Shown here: piece after piece, positions 26,901 to 37,400 of the stretch
How the letters are laid out: each line of letters opens with the position of its first letter
Position numbering within the stretch: position 1 is the stretch's first letter
Origin: Styela clava
Taxonomy: Eukaryota > Chordata > Ascidiacea > Stolidobranchia > Styelidae
Length of the DNA stretch: 64,000 bases
Assembly: GCF_964204865.1 (NCBI RefSeq)
Contig: NC_135257.1
Span: 4,960,001 to 5,024,000, forward strand
Direction of reading: 5' to 3'
Program-made: the position numbers and the translations under genes
Notes under the pieces: generated by a model
What the model was told of the DNA's origin: nothing
The model's database searches: none
The model's input: the letters and a program-made list of their open reading frames with translations, nothing else

Positions 26901-29214
26901 TCGTTTTGATTTTCTTTTCACAGAATTCACAGATGTATTAGAATCTTCATTAATATCAATTGGTGAATCTGAATCTGCATCTTTAAATATAAGCAAGAAC
27001 ATGAGACTAAAGCAACAGAGGGTAAATGTTTTAATGTAATAACAGGTATATAATGAGAAAAGTTACATACATGATTTGAAAATTGAAGTGAGTATATCAA
27101 TATCATCATAAAATAACACACAAATTAACATTGGAAAACATTATCAGATTCTGCATGTTTCCCTGCATTATTCCAAGCTGTATGGTTATAAATCATGTTT
27201 ACATGACATTGGTAGCGGCCTCTAAGAACAGACAGTTGAAAAATAAGGTGACATCATTATCAGTGGAGGAAATTGAATAAAAATTTAGGTAGAGCTCAAA
27301 ATGAAATAAAAGTAAAGATAATTTTCTACCAATAAATTTCTCTAAAGTCTGAAGACAATATTGGATCATATACAAAATGGACCAAGTCAGATTACAATTA
27401 TTCTTTTATTTGTGTGTAAACTGTAACCTTACTTTTGGCCCAACCTGTGTTATTGATAATAATATTAGCTTTTGCTATATGGGAAATAATCTGATTACCA
27501 ACATAACAATGCATTCATTTAACGAGGAGGTGTATACCCCATTCACAAATCGTAATATTAACAACATCTCACTCGTGTCTAGGCAACTGTACAACGATAT
27601 TTAGGAAGAGTAAAAAATAATATATTTAATTTACTCACCCTGCAAATACATGTGAGATTTCTGCAAAAGCAAAAATGTAACCAATTATACCAGATAATAT
27701 GTAGGAAATGTTTTTATGTACGAAAGGTTTGTGGCTGCACAGAAAGTAATGCACATCACAGACATAACTAGTCATTGCCTAGTATTTCATGACCCTCAAG
27801 ACATCACAAATTGTTAAAAACTTACTTGCAAATTGAAGATCATAGCAATTGTATTGTGAGGATTTTATTCAAATTTTGTTTGATGAGTTTGGTTGAAAAA
27901 ATATTTATTCCTATGAAACTACATGAGCTTTGATTGCGACAAAAATTATTAGTACAGAACAACCTTCTCAAATAAAAATAATATGTACAAGACGAAAGGT
28001 ATAAGCTGACACTCTAACCAACTGGGGCTGAATATATATTGTGCGCAAAAGAAAACAGCTTCGATCAAAAGGTTAACAAAATGTAAATTAGCATTGAATA
28101 AACAGAACGCATGCGTAAAAAAAATCAATACATACTTTTAAAGCGTAATGATTAATTTTATCCTTGACTTTATAAAATGGACAATCTTCTATATTCGCAT
28201 GATGCGTCAACATTGTTTTCAGAACATTTTCTGATTGTCTGTAAAATTGATAATGAGATTCGAGATATGTCGGTTAGGAGTTTGTTGGGGTTATATATCA
28301 AAGAGCTATAAAAATAGAGATGATAATTTTCGATGGCAATTATAAAATATATATCATTATTCTTATGTTGTTGTATGTTAAATTATTGAGTAACTACATC
28401 GTACTTTGTCATCTTAATATCCTTCAATTTTAAATCAAATATTTTTTCTTGAATTTGACGAACTCCTAGGATCTTGCTGGTGCTACGCTCCAATACCTAA
28501 ACAGCGAATGAATAAAGTTAGAAGATGTTAACAAACTGCTCCAGGAATATGCAGTTGAGGTTTAAGAAGAAATATATGATTAAATATTGAGAGTTTTATT
28601 AAATATCAGTTTTTCTGTGGCACATAAAAAGTAAATCCAACTACATAAAAACAAGCTATGATATAATTTATCGCTGGTAATATCTGGGCAATGCTGGAAA
28701 TGAGATTTTCTTCACCTAGTGCAAGGATGGGCAAACTATGGGCCACAGGCTGAGGGGTTTTGTGTGGCCTCCTGTTCTCGGAGAGTTGAGAAAATTTCAT
28801 ACAACTACATACAAAAGTTCATTTAAAATATCCAAGCTGTGTATGCTTTTACCTAGTCATCACAAATATTTCTTTAACAACAATTAAGTGTAGACATGGA
28901 TGAAATATACTCAGTAAAAATATGGTAGATTCATAATTTTAAGATGATGGAGTTGAGTTGAACCAATAAATAAAATCCTTTTTAATTTAAATGGTTACTT
29001 CAGTACCTACAGCAGCTACAAACTCAGTTCTAATCTCTTTTGTTTAATGATGTGTTATATTTTCATCACTTCCAAAGCTGGTTTATAATGATACAAATAA
29101 ACCTTATGGCTGTATGGTATAATCGAATATTGCAAATTAAAAACAAACCTCTGTAGCTGCTTCAGCCCATGTCATCTCTTTTTTCTTCTTTTTGACAGGC
29201 CTACTTTGCTTCAT
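5937..29214 (-). CDS. ASXL: ASXL, additional sex combs-like Polycomb protein
   Basis: Eighteen exons (high to low): 29149-29214, 28405-28496, 28136-28238, 27639-27660, 26897-26980, 18566-18607, 18151-18380, 17203-17361, 16994-17127, 15989-16494, 13300-13481, 12410-12631, 10909-11016, 9375-10047, 7842-8803, 7113-7188, 6491-6719, 5937-6174. They join in frame (4128 nt) to 1375 residues; human ASXL1 has about 1540. Domains: HARE-HTH about 14-87, opening with TWAEAA; DEUBAD about 198-311 ([47 protein letters not shown]); the conserved [11 protein letters not shown] motif near 891; and a C-terminal PHD finger about 1341-1375 ([18 protein letters not shown]). ASXL proteins bind BAP1 through DEUBAD and activate its removal of ubiquitin from histone H2A in the nucleus. 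The serine-rich middle is poorly conserved, as is usual. Exon 4 is only 22 nt. Intron 5 is 8.3 kb because of nested transposons. Confidence 0.95.
6491..6719 (-). CDS. ASXL: ASXL exon 17 (acidic/serine linker before the PHD finger)
   Basis: This is part of the ASXL model above. It enters in phase 1 after ttttttcag and leaves in phase 2 at AG|GTATGA. It encodes an acidic, serine-rich stretch ([13 protein letters not shown]) that links the long disordered region to the last exon. The last exon also begins with an acidic serine tract ([13 protein letters not shown]) immediately before the PHD cysteines. Confidence 0.85.
7263..7648. repeat. Direct repeat pair inside ASXL intron 15
   Basis: Two nearly identical copies of about 150 bp start at 7263 and 7497 (cacttaaactttagaagtaa) and run to about 7410 and 7648. 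The spacer at about 7418-7494 (ggcatgtgtcgtttatagca) occurs a third time at about 8825-8899, in the intron on the other side of exon 15. This looks like a local segmental duplication. Confidence 0.85.
10494..10810. repeat. Short DNA-transposon-like repeat in ASXL intron 13
   Basis: The left end reads AGTGTTTCCTCAAAAAAAAT followed by AGGACCTAG. The right end, on the other strand, reads TGTTTCCCCAAATTTTATTT with an internal CACTAGGGCTTATTTTCGGG. The two ends are imperfect inverted repeats and internal 'ataggaccta' / 'ataagcccta' units recur. No coding capacity; class not assigned. Confidence 0.55.
11437..12386. mobile_element. Non-autonomous hAT-type transposon, 950 bp, in ASXL intron 12
   Basis: The ends read CAGGGTTGCCATATTGGC at 11437 and, on the other strand, CAGGGTTGCCAGACCCC ending at 12386. 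The flanking 8-bp duplication is ggccacag (11429-11436 and 12387-12394). The right end lies 23 bp from exon 12 (12410), just past its splice donor. No transposase domain seen. Confidence 0.9.
13511..15093. mobile_element. Non-autonomous hAT-type transposon, 1583 bp, in ASXL intron 10
   Basis: The ends read TAGGGATGGGCAAT at 13511 and the same on the other strand ending at 15093. The 8-bp target duplication is gacctgaa (13503-13510 and 15094-15101). Sub-terminal sequence is rich in ATTCGAATCC and TATTCTAGAATA palindromes. Inside lies a tandem duplication (14171-14306 and 14325-14460). The element sits 29 bp upstream of the exon 11 acceptor. Confidence 0.9.
14171..14460. repeat. Tandem duplication inside the hAT element
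   Basis: Two copies of about 135 bp, 154 bp apart, both starting tttctatc(a/g)ttcaagatag and running through ttgccgcatctggcgaagat to gctaagtctgggt. The copies differ at only a few positions, so the duplication is recent relative to the element. Confidence 0.88.
15755..15965. repeat. MITE-family copy in ASXL intron 10
   Basis: Begins gctccagaagtatgtgtacc, continues with ggaggtaactaattttgttc, and ends with tatgtcctaacctggtacat, then actacgggagtacc. It shares the body (aactaaaataagaaaaatcg and its neighbours) with copies at 37.9-38.1 and 50.3-50.5 kb. It lies 23 bp beyond the exon 10 donor. Confidence 0.75.
17514..17858 (-). repeat. tRNA-derived SINE, copy 2, in ASXL intron 7
   Basis: Reverse-strand copy of the SINE. 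Its head (GGCGGTGTGGCGCATCGTGC) is at the 17858 end, the B box GGTTCGAATCC is near 17770-17780, and the 'atgtaaatcc' end is near 17530. It is the best preserved of the copies. Confidence 0.85.
19027..26726. mobile_element. hAT-type transposon (outer), interrupted by a nested hAT, in ASXL intron 5
   Basis: The ends read CAGGGCTGGGGAGC at 19027 and the same on the other strand ending at 26726, both followed by GGAGCTGGAG(T/C)CGGAGC-type sequence. The 8-bp target duplication is gtgtcaac (19019-19026 and 26727-26734). With the nested element and one of its target copies removed, the outer element is about 1.98 kb. No transposase recognised in the remaining part. This insertion accounts for most of the 8.3-kb intron. 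Confidence 0.9.
19168..24880. mobile_element. hAT-type transposon (nested), 5713 bp
   Basis: The ends read CAGTGTTAACTCTAAGG at 19168 and, on the other strand, CAGTGTTCACTATTAGCG ending at 24880. Sub-terminal sequence at both ends has repeated AAAGTGC(G/T)/TTCGCA units. The 8-bp target duplication is ggctccag, taken from the outer element (19160-19167 and 24881-24888). The length would allow a transposase, but every ORF inside is under 110 codons and I recognise no hAT domain. It is therefore a decayed or non-autonomous copy, possibly with further insertions (a CAGGGGCGCAGCCAG end at about 22124 has no visible partner). Confidence 0.87.
28721..28800. mobile_element. hAT-like terminal fragment in ASXL intron 1
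   Basis: The sequence caaggatgggcaaactatgg followed by gccacaggc matches the typical end of hAT-group elements. No opposite end or target duplication is visible, so this is a fragment. Confidence 0.4.
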
Positions 29215-31755
29215 TTTGTATATTTAAATACAGTTGATGTTATCACTATCTATTTTACTCTATTTATTTGACTGTGGTGAGATATACTGAAATATGCATA
29301 CAAGTCCAGAAGCATTGATTTTATGATGACATGAACAAGAGTGAGACGCCACTGAATTTTCTGGGTTTGTAATGAATATGTGATGCCTAATCCTAACTTG
29401 GTGCAATGATATACACTTAAATATATTTCTGCATATCGCTTATGTTATATTCAGATAGCGTATTTCTATCAGTGAAACTAATGTCTGAGTACGGTACAGT
29501 AGTTAGTTGTATTCTCATTGTTCAGTTGTAAATATTTCATTAATTCAAGGGTTTTAACCGAAACGGACGAAAAATATTTTTGATTATTTTGCATATTCCA
29601 GTATTCTGGTATTGCTTTCATATTTGTATAAGTCTATTTTATGTCAAACTTGTTTTGATAAAATCAACTTTTTCATCTTGTGTGTATGTATGTTTATTCG
29701 TCTCGTAAAATCAATATAAAAGAGCATACCATACAGCCATACTGACCTAACCACACGAATGTGCGGCATCGCCGGCATGCACCCCTTACTGCCTTATGCT
29801 TATGATACAGTGATAAGCATAAAAAACAATAAATCAGATAGACTATGTATAATACAGTAATAGTCTATGTGGGAGGGTGGGTGTGGTAACAGGCGTAAGG
29901 GTGGAGTATACAAAACTGTTTGTTCAAAGGAGTTTGTAAGACAAAACAACATCCTGACATTAATAAATAGAGACAACACAACATGAAATACACTGCATGT
30001 AAACATAATAGACTAGTCTTTTTCAATTCGCCACATATCAAGTATGTCAGAATGTGTATCACAATTCACCAATCACTGAATCAGCTTCCATGCTTTGACA
30101 CCAGACCTCCAGGAAACCTGACTGCTGTAGCAACAGATTTTGTAAAAATAAAGTCACTGCACTACGTACAGCGGTACAGGTACAGACGTACCCAGGCTAC
30201 GGTATGGTATGGCACCGCATCACTGAATTCGAATTCCGGGGGAAATCTACCAAGACCCTAACATTGAACACAAAATATCTCGATGCTTTTAAGCCAAGTA
30301 CAAAAGTAAGCTAGGCCTGCCGAAACGATAAAATTCAAATTTGATTCCGGAGACATAAAACAGTGTACACACATTGTGTACACATCCTAGATCTGTAGAT
30401 CACTACCGGTGCCCCCGCTTGCTGGCGTTGGTTCATGGTTGCTTTTATGCCTTCAAATAATATATATATTTAGATTTGAATTTCTTGAATTCATATCTTT
30501 CAACTATTTGAAGCAAGCACAAGTCTTTCCAAATTGAACTTTTTGGACACGAATATGAAACGTTCTGTTATTATGCTGTTGGCCCTGAAAAAAGCCTAGA
30601 GAGTGTGTTTCGTAGCACACACGTGGGGACTATATAAATTCTCTGGTTTTGTATGAAAATGAACATACTGAACGCATTACAGCTTGTTCTCACTAACGAA
30701 AGTTGCACATTTTCTGTATAACATGCTTCAAAAATTCTAATGCAAAAATTGGATATTAGGGCGTAAATATATACTACTATTAGGGGATTCTCCAAAAATC
30801 AATACAGTAATCATAGGTTTACAACGACACAGCATGAAAAGTTGCTTTCATTTTATAGAAGCCATCAAACGCATCAATTTTATGCGATGAAGTCACAAAT
30901 TAACACCGTGAGCACAAAAACAAGTAAATCGGTTAAAATTCTGATGTAAATTTGGGGATTCGCCGGAAAATCAATAACGATAGGTTTCTTTACAAAATGA
31001 GCATAATTATATAATATATATCAATCAATCTATTTTATTTCGGTCACTCTGAAAGAAAATAAACAACGACAAACAGACAAACAAAATGCGGAGGACCTGG
31101 AGGACGGGCGTAACTTAATAAAGAAAAGTTCAAACGTACAAGTACGTGCCCGTCCACCAAAAACAGTCAAAAAACACAATAAAACAAAAACACGATGTAA
31201 AATCGGGCAAATCAATTTTAAAATGTGAGACGTGTATGTGTATAACGTAGTAGTATTATATTTACGATAACAACAGTGCTTTTCCCACAAAAAGATGAAA
31301 TAAAAAACACTCGTTCACGTAAAATGGTGATGCAAATGGTGACAACTAGATTCATAAAAGGATCGAAAGCTCGCAAAACACCCCTAACAGATCGTCCACC
31401 CTTTAACTTTTAAATCCAATCTTTATCCATAAACTTCTTTAATTCCGGTGGATGAGCTTTGCTCATGCTGATACAAATCCAACAGTAAATACCAAAACAC
31501 ATAGGGTAGTATTCTCTAGTCTTTTCAAGTAGCCACGTCCGCACCCGACGACGGTCGGAACCATCTAAAAAAGTGTGAAAAATAGCTTTCTCAATAACTA
31601 CCGGACCAATTGCTTCGAAATTTTCAGTAGTTGATTGTATTTTTCTCTTGTTTTTATTAGACACGAAATGGACAAAAGGATCGTTTTGTTATTATGATGT
31701 TGTTCGTATTTTTGGACACGAGATGTACACATGGATCGTTTTGTTATTATGTTGT

Positions 31756-31905
31756 ATGGGGTTAGTTAGCCAGTCATTTGTTTTCGGGAGCATGGGCTTG
31801 ATGGCAGACGAAGTCGTAGCCGACAAGCGATTACGTTACGTGAACCACCCCATGGCGGCGAGGAGTCCAGCAATGCTCTTGCACATAATTAACCGACCCA
31901 AATAT
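31756..31905 (-). repeat. SINE, partial copy (body only)
   Basis: Matches the reverse-strand body of the SINE: ggttagttagccagtcattt, gcatgggcttgatggcagac, gaagtcgtagccgacaagcg, then gaaccaccccatggcggcga and gagtccagcaatgctcttgc. It stops before the tRNA-like head. Confidence 0.7.
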
Positions 31906-33030
31906 TTTCTGCATTGGCTTATGTATGTAATAGTGTTGACCAAGTCTTCATAAAAGTCTCTCTCAGGACTAAAAAAAACTTCTACATTAAAGACTTCTCA
32001 CCAATCGTGTAATCACAGAATGGGCCGACACCTCCACTCGATGTAGTGCGGTTCAAAAACGCAGCCGACAGCTGTAAACCATGACTTCTGCTCATCACTC
32101 TAATGTACCGTCATATGTCTTAAAATGTTCAACTCTATGCATATTCTACCTCATCATTTGTTTTGGGTTGTTTTTTTTTGTCTCTCAACTCCCACAGCGA
32201 ATAATGATGCACTATGTACATTTTGGAGGATTAGCAAACTCGAGGAACATCAGAACATGTATGACATTTGCAATTGACATTTCTTCATCTTTTTGAAAAA
32301 ATAAATCTTATAATGATAATATTTTCAATCAAACAAACCCTAGAAAATTCGTTTTCACACACAATATTTCGATTGTTCGCACAGGTTTTACCAAATGTCA
32401 TGAAATCACAAGGGGACGCTACATACCATCAGATTCAAACAAGTCATTAATAATAAGACAACGTGACAAAGGTAAAGTTTGAGAACCAGATAAATTAATA
32501 TAAACTATACCATAATTGGAAAACTCCCACAGCGGAAAAGCGTGCCAGATGAATATATGATATGACAAAACATCATCACACTCAGCGAATATTTAATGTG
32601 CAACTTAGACGTTTGAGAATATAAAATTACCATAACACAACCATTAATAACCTCATTCTAACATAAGTCACAGTGAGCATTTCCATGTCAGCTGTAAAAT
32701 TTTGAATCACAACTCTATAAGACACCATCAATATGTTCAGAGAAATATAAAATATTCGACATGCCTAAAATTTACATCATAACCATGTACAGGGCTAAAA
32801 ATTGGACATTATAACATAAATATCACGGTTCGAATTGATTTTGTAATTATTACCTAGTCCGGCCAGCATAGAGTTGCAGAAATTCCCAGTCAGTGGTATA
32901 TGACAATCGAGTATAGAAGCAAATAAACAAATATAGGTAGAAATTGCAGTATCTCTCATCTAATAATAGCTTTTTATCAGATTTGAAAAAAGCTCAAATA
33001 CTTAAGGCCAATCTGCTTCAAAATTATATA

Positions 33031-33206
33031 CGGTGTCCATAAAGTATGTTAAAATTGCAAAGGGAATTTATTGATACCATATATTGTTTTTGACCACAGA
33101 TGTATTAAATGAAGTAAAAAAAACAATAAACCGGGTTAATTAAGATATATTGACAACTGGCTTCATAACAAAATTGAAATTGTGAAGAGACTTTGTGAAC
33201 ACCCTG
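33031..33206. repeat. Mariner-like MITE remnant
   Basis: The left end is CGGTGTCCATAAAGT directly after TA. The right end on the other strand reads CCAGGGTGTTCACAAAGTCTC. The ends are imperfect inverted repeats of the CAGGGTGTCC type also seen at 40982-41058. No coding capacity. Confidence 0.5.
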
Positions 33207-34024
33207 GTTTATTGGTTGTATGTTGTTTTGGTAAAAATATCAGCAATCTTTAGAGTAGTACTGTCTCACTACCAGCATCTTCGTAAGTAACAGTAACTGT
33301 AGTCAGATCCAATGGGTCTAGAAAGCTTGATAGTAAGCTATCAGAGTTTAATAATATAAGTTAGTCAGGACCGGAAAAATAAGACCACACAAACGAGCTT
33401 CATGTTTGGTGACTGCTTGCTAAGTGCCCAATTCAAAAAGAAAAATATTACTTTAGTCATACAGTGGGAGGAAGGTAAATATCACATATAAAAATAAATT
33501 CACATACGAAAAAGTAGCGTTGAATCTAATTTCACAAAATGAAATCAAATATGAAGAAATGGATACAGAGAAACATATGAAAACTTACAAAACAAGAAGT
33601 ATGAATAAATTTGTCTAAAAAATAAAATTAGCCATAAATATAATGAAGTTGAACTTAATTCTAAAGAGTGTAGAAGATAAATAATTATAAGTTCCCAATT
33701 TTATCAATAAAGTTTAAGCTCAAATATTATGTTTTTCCAGACTCCAACTCAGAAATCCAATTTTTAAATTATTCTGAAGAATATTGTTCAGCTTTCAGCC
33801 AACATCCATAGATAGCTGTATTTAAAGCATTTACAATATTAAATGTCGAACGACTTGCACTAATGTCATGTTAATGAAACAATCAGTTTATGGCACATAT
33901 TAAACATAAAGTACAACACACAAAATTCTATACATCAAAAGCAGGGACAAAGCCAGCAGATCTTTGGAGTTACAAATAAACAACAACGTCATTTTATGCA
34001 CCGTACCGTCAAAAAGTACCGTAT

Positions 34025-34030
34025 TTTATT
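34025..34030 (-). other. Candidate polyadenylation signal of KIF3B
   Basis: AATAAA on the minus strand about 400 nt after the KIF3B stop codon. It is a perfect hexamer in the right orientation, but AT-rich DNA makes chance hits common. Confidence 0.35.
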
Positions 34031-34427
34031 CAATGTGCTAGCACCATAATCTAATTTACTTGACTTCAAATCATGTTTAGGATAAGTTATCTCTGTTAGT
34101 TAGCACTGATAATGTGGTTTATCTCTATGATCATTAGGGTATTGTCTTATGCGTCGTCTATGCTGATTGACAAGCAATGGCATGAGGTTCGGACCACGAA
34201 ACAGCAGAAGAAATGCATTTCGCATGCAAACACAAAGACCGCTCATGACGCCATAAATTGGGTCACTGGAGCACTGTTTTAATTCAAGAGTAATCCCCCC
34301 ATTAAAATGAATCATGGCTGTGCCCCTGCATATAAGTGCCATATTATTGATAAGACCACAGTATCTGTAGGCAGCAGGTAAAAGTCTGTGCAATATGCAA
34401 TACGTGCAAATGTTTTGAATTATTTTG

Positions 34428-37400
34428 TCATTTCGGCACAAGTCCTCTTGATGTTGGATAAGCCGAAGTATCTTGATTACCCTTGCTTGATTTTGCGGAT
34501 TTTGATCTTTCAGATCTAACTCTGTAAAAAAGAAAATTACTATTTACTATTATATTATTAGTCAAGTTTGAGGAAAAAAAGAGCTTATGTATACTTTTGT
34601 ACGGACTAAAATCACTGAATAATGATGACTTGAATGGATTATAAATGGACCATTTTCCGTTTTGTGTCATTCAATTGCTTATAAATAATGATACTCCAAA
34701 AGCAAAATTATTCACTGTTCATTCATAATATATTGAAATCTTCTATTCATTTTTGGCATTCCTGAATAAGAGTAACAATTTGCATCTGCAACAGGATCAA
34801 CAATAATTTAGTGATCACAGATGAGTGCAAACAAGAGTATTTAGTGTGCAAGTCCCTAATACCCTAGCCGGAAAGTCAGATTGAGTCATTGGTCATTCAA
34901 GTTTTCAGTCTCATTCAGCCTAATATAATTTTAAAATTGGCGTCCGAAGTTGAGTCGTGTCACTAAGATTTTTTCTCAAAGTCAAAATAGATTTTTTAAA
35001 AAGTGAAACAGATAAATATGAGTCACGTTGACAGTAACACTTGAAAGTTTTATCATGCATGGCGCTAATAATATTTTGAACAGAATTTAATCGTGCATTG
35101 ACAAATTTAGCATCAACAAGAGCTATTCATTGCTGCAACGAGACAGTGAACAAACAAGTTTATGACTCGAGTCTCTCAACACTAAGCAAGAGTATCAAGG
35201 ATTCAGCAAATTCAAAGTCATGACATACTAACCTTGTTTTCGATTTTTTCTTTGGCTTCAATGCAAATATATCTGCACTTGCATCAAGGTGAAGTTCACT
35301 CTCTTCTTGTAAAGCAGCATCAAGAGCTGCTTGCACCTGTACAATACATGCTATCAATACTCAAATCCAAAGTTTGGTATTTAATTTTGAACGGAAGATA
35401 TATCTAATATTAATATTGAGGCAGAAATTGTAATTCAAATACAAATAGATGTGAATTTGAGGATAAATTTGTGACCATTGAATGTTTAGTGTTGAGCAAG
35501 CTGTGCATACTAAATGTAACAAATCTGTGAAAAACACTATCAATGCACATTGCACAGTTATTGCATTAGCGAACAACAAAACGCCTTTCCAAGGAGATAA
35601 ACAATATAGCAATAAGATCACCAGCTTATGTGCACCAGTAATCAGAAGAAAATGAACAATATACCACCATATCATAATTTGAAAATGTATCCAATATTGC
35701 CACGATTCCGATTATATAAACTTACTTTTGGAGCAACTAATGGTCCTTCATAATCTCTAGTTGTTCTTGGAGGCATATCGAGTTCAACCAGCAGTATATT
35801 TTCAGCTCTGAATCTGGGATTAGTTATATCTACTGCAGCTGCAACTCTGGCATATTGACTCATTGGTCGTTTTCCACTTCCCTTTGCACTCTGTGGTCGC
35901 TTCATCATCGTTTGTCTGAAAGATAGATATATACAATCAGTAACACAAAATTATGTGCAAATAATTTTTATTCGACTACATTCCGCAAGAAGTGTGACTT
36001 GCGCTGCCAATACAGTTCGGTCTAGAAAATTTAACCGCTAAGCGTGATGCCTACTATTTAGAATCATACTAAATTAATCACATTTTGAAAAATCAATTAA
36101 GGCTGTGAATTATTCTGGGTACTCCTGTAGTATGTGAACCAAGACGGCGAACACCGGATCGTAGTATGTGTACCAGGTTAGGGTTAGGCTATAATTTCAT
36201 TTCAATTTTCTTATTTTAGTTCTATTACAAGTTCGGGGACTAGCCAAGTGTTTGTACCTGAAATTATGGCCTAACCCTAACCTGGTACACATACTACGTT
36301 CCGGTGTCCGCCATCATGGTTCGCATACTACAGGAGTACCTTATTTTGACAGCATATTTCTTTCAAAAGCGCTGCTGAAGCCTGGCTTGACGATAGATAT
36401 GATAGATAAATGATAAATGGAAAAAGAAAAAATTTGATATTCAATTAATCACTCAGGTACATACTTCATCGTTTCAGTCAAAGGTTTTAGTCTGTGTATT
36501 CCCTCATCATCATCAAAGTATGTCCGATCTTCTATTTTCTTCCTTTCTTCAAGAGGGATAAAATTCTCTAGAATCAAAGCCCTAAGCTTGAATTCACGAA
36601 TAAGCTGAAAGGGAAATGAAATTTTCAATAATTCTGTAATACTGCTTGAATTAATTTGAAAAAATAGATAGTACTATATTATGCAAACAATGCAATCACA
36701 TTCCATCTTACTTCCATTTGTGCTTGCTCTAATTCCACTCTTTCGCTTGCATTTATATCCACTGTATCTTGAACTTCCAATTTTGCTGCTTGTAACTTTG
36801 CGTATAACTAAAAATTGAATCATATATTTTAAAAATGACAAAGATTTGTAAAAGACAGACTAGTCAAAAAGGTGCATACTTTTTTAAGTTTTTTCGTTTT
36901 GATTTCAACTTCTTGACGTAAAGATGTGTAACTTTCCTGGGCTTCAAGAGCAGAACCTTCCCTTTCTTCTAGTTTCTGCTTCATTTCTCTCTCCTTTGAT
37001 AATTGTTCTGCAATTTCTCTCCTTTTCGCTTCCAAAGCCCTCTCTTGTTCATTGGTGTGATCTACAATCGTTCGTCCACCGCCAAGAAGCTTGCTTTGCA
37101 TTGCCTGTACACAAAACCATTATAACAAATGCTGAAATTTAGTTTCGAAAAGTGTTTGAAAATTTATCCTGTCAATGTCTAAATTTTCAAACAAGACAAA
37201 ATAATAAAAACAATAAGTTAAAGTAATTGTGAAATAATGTATATATTCCTTCAATTTTTTTAATCAAATTATGAATTTATCATTCACATATCATTTTATA
37301 AATTTTGGTTCTAAGCATCCAATTGGTCAAGGCCAAAATCTGTATTGGGTGAAGTATATGATGAGCCAAAAAGAAAATATTTCATCTTAAAATTCATCCA

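Larger units (their letters stand above)
29215..34427. other. Intergenic region between ASXL start and KIF3B end
   Basis: Holds the ASXL promoter (unmapped) and the KIF3B 3' UTR. A partial SINE body lies at 31756-31905 and a mariner-like repeat at 33031-33206. Two near-identical 40-bp units ('ggacacgagatgtacac...ggatcgttttgttattatg') start at about 31659 and 31712, and a weaker one at about 30543. A minus-strand open stretch at 31410-31664 is charged and has no ATG at its start; it matches nothing I know. No gene recognised. Confidence 0.45.

Noticed and set aside
36119..36340. TTAGGGTTAGG motifs suggesting interstitial telomere repeats
   Set aside because: Only one to two units occur per copy, always inside the same MITE core.
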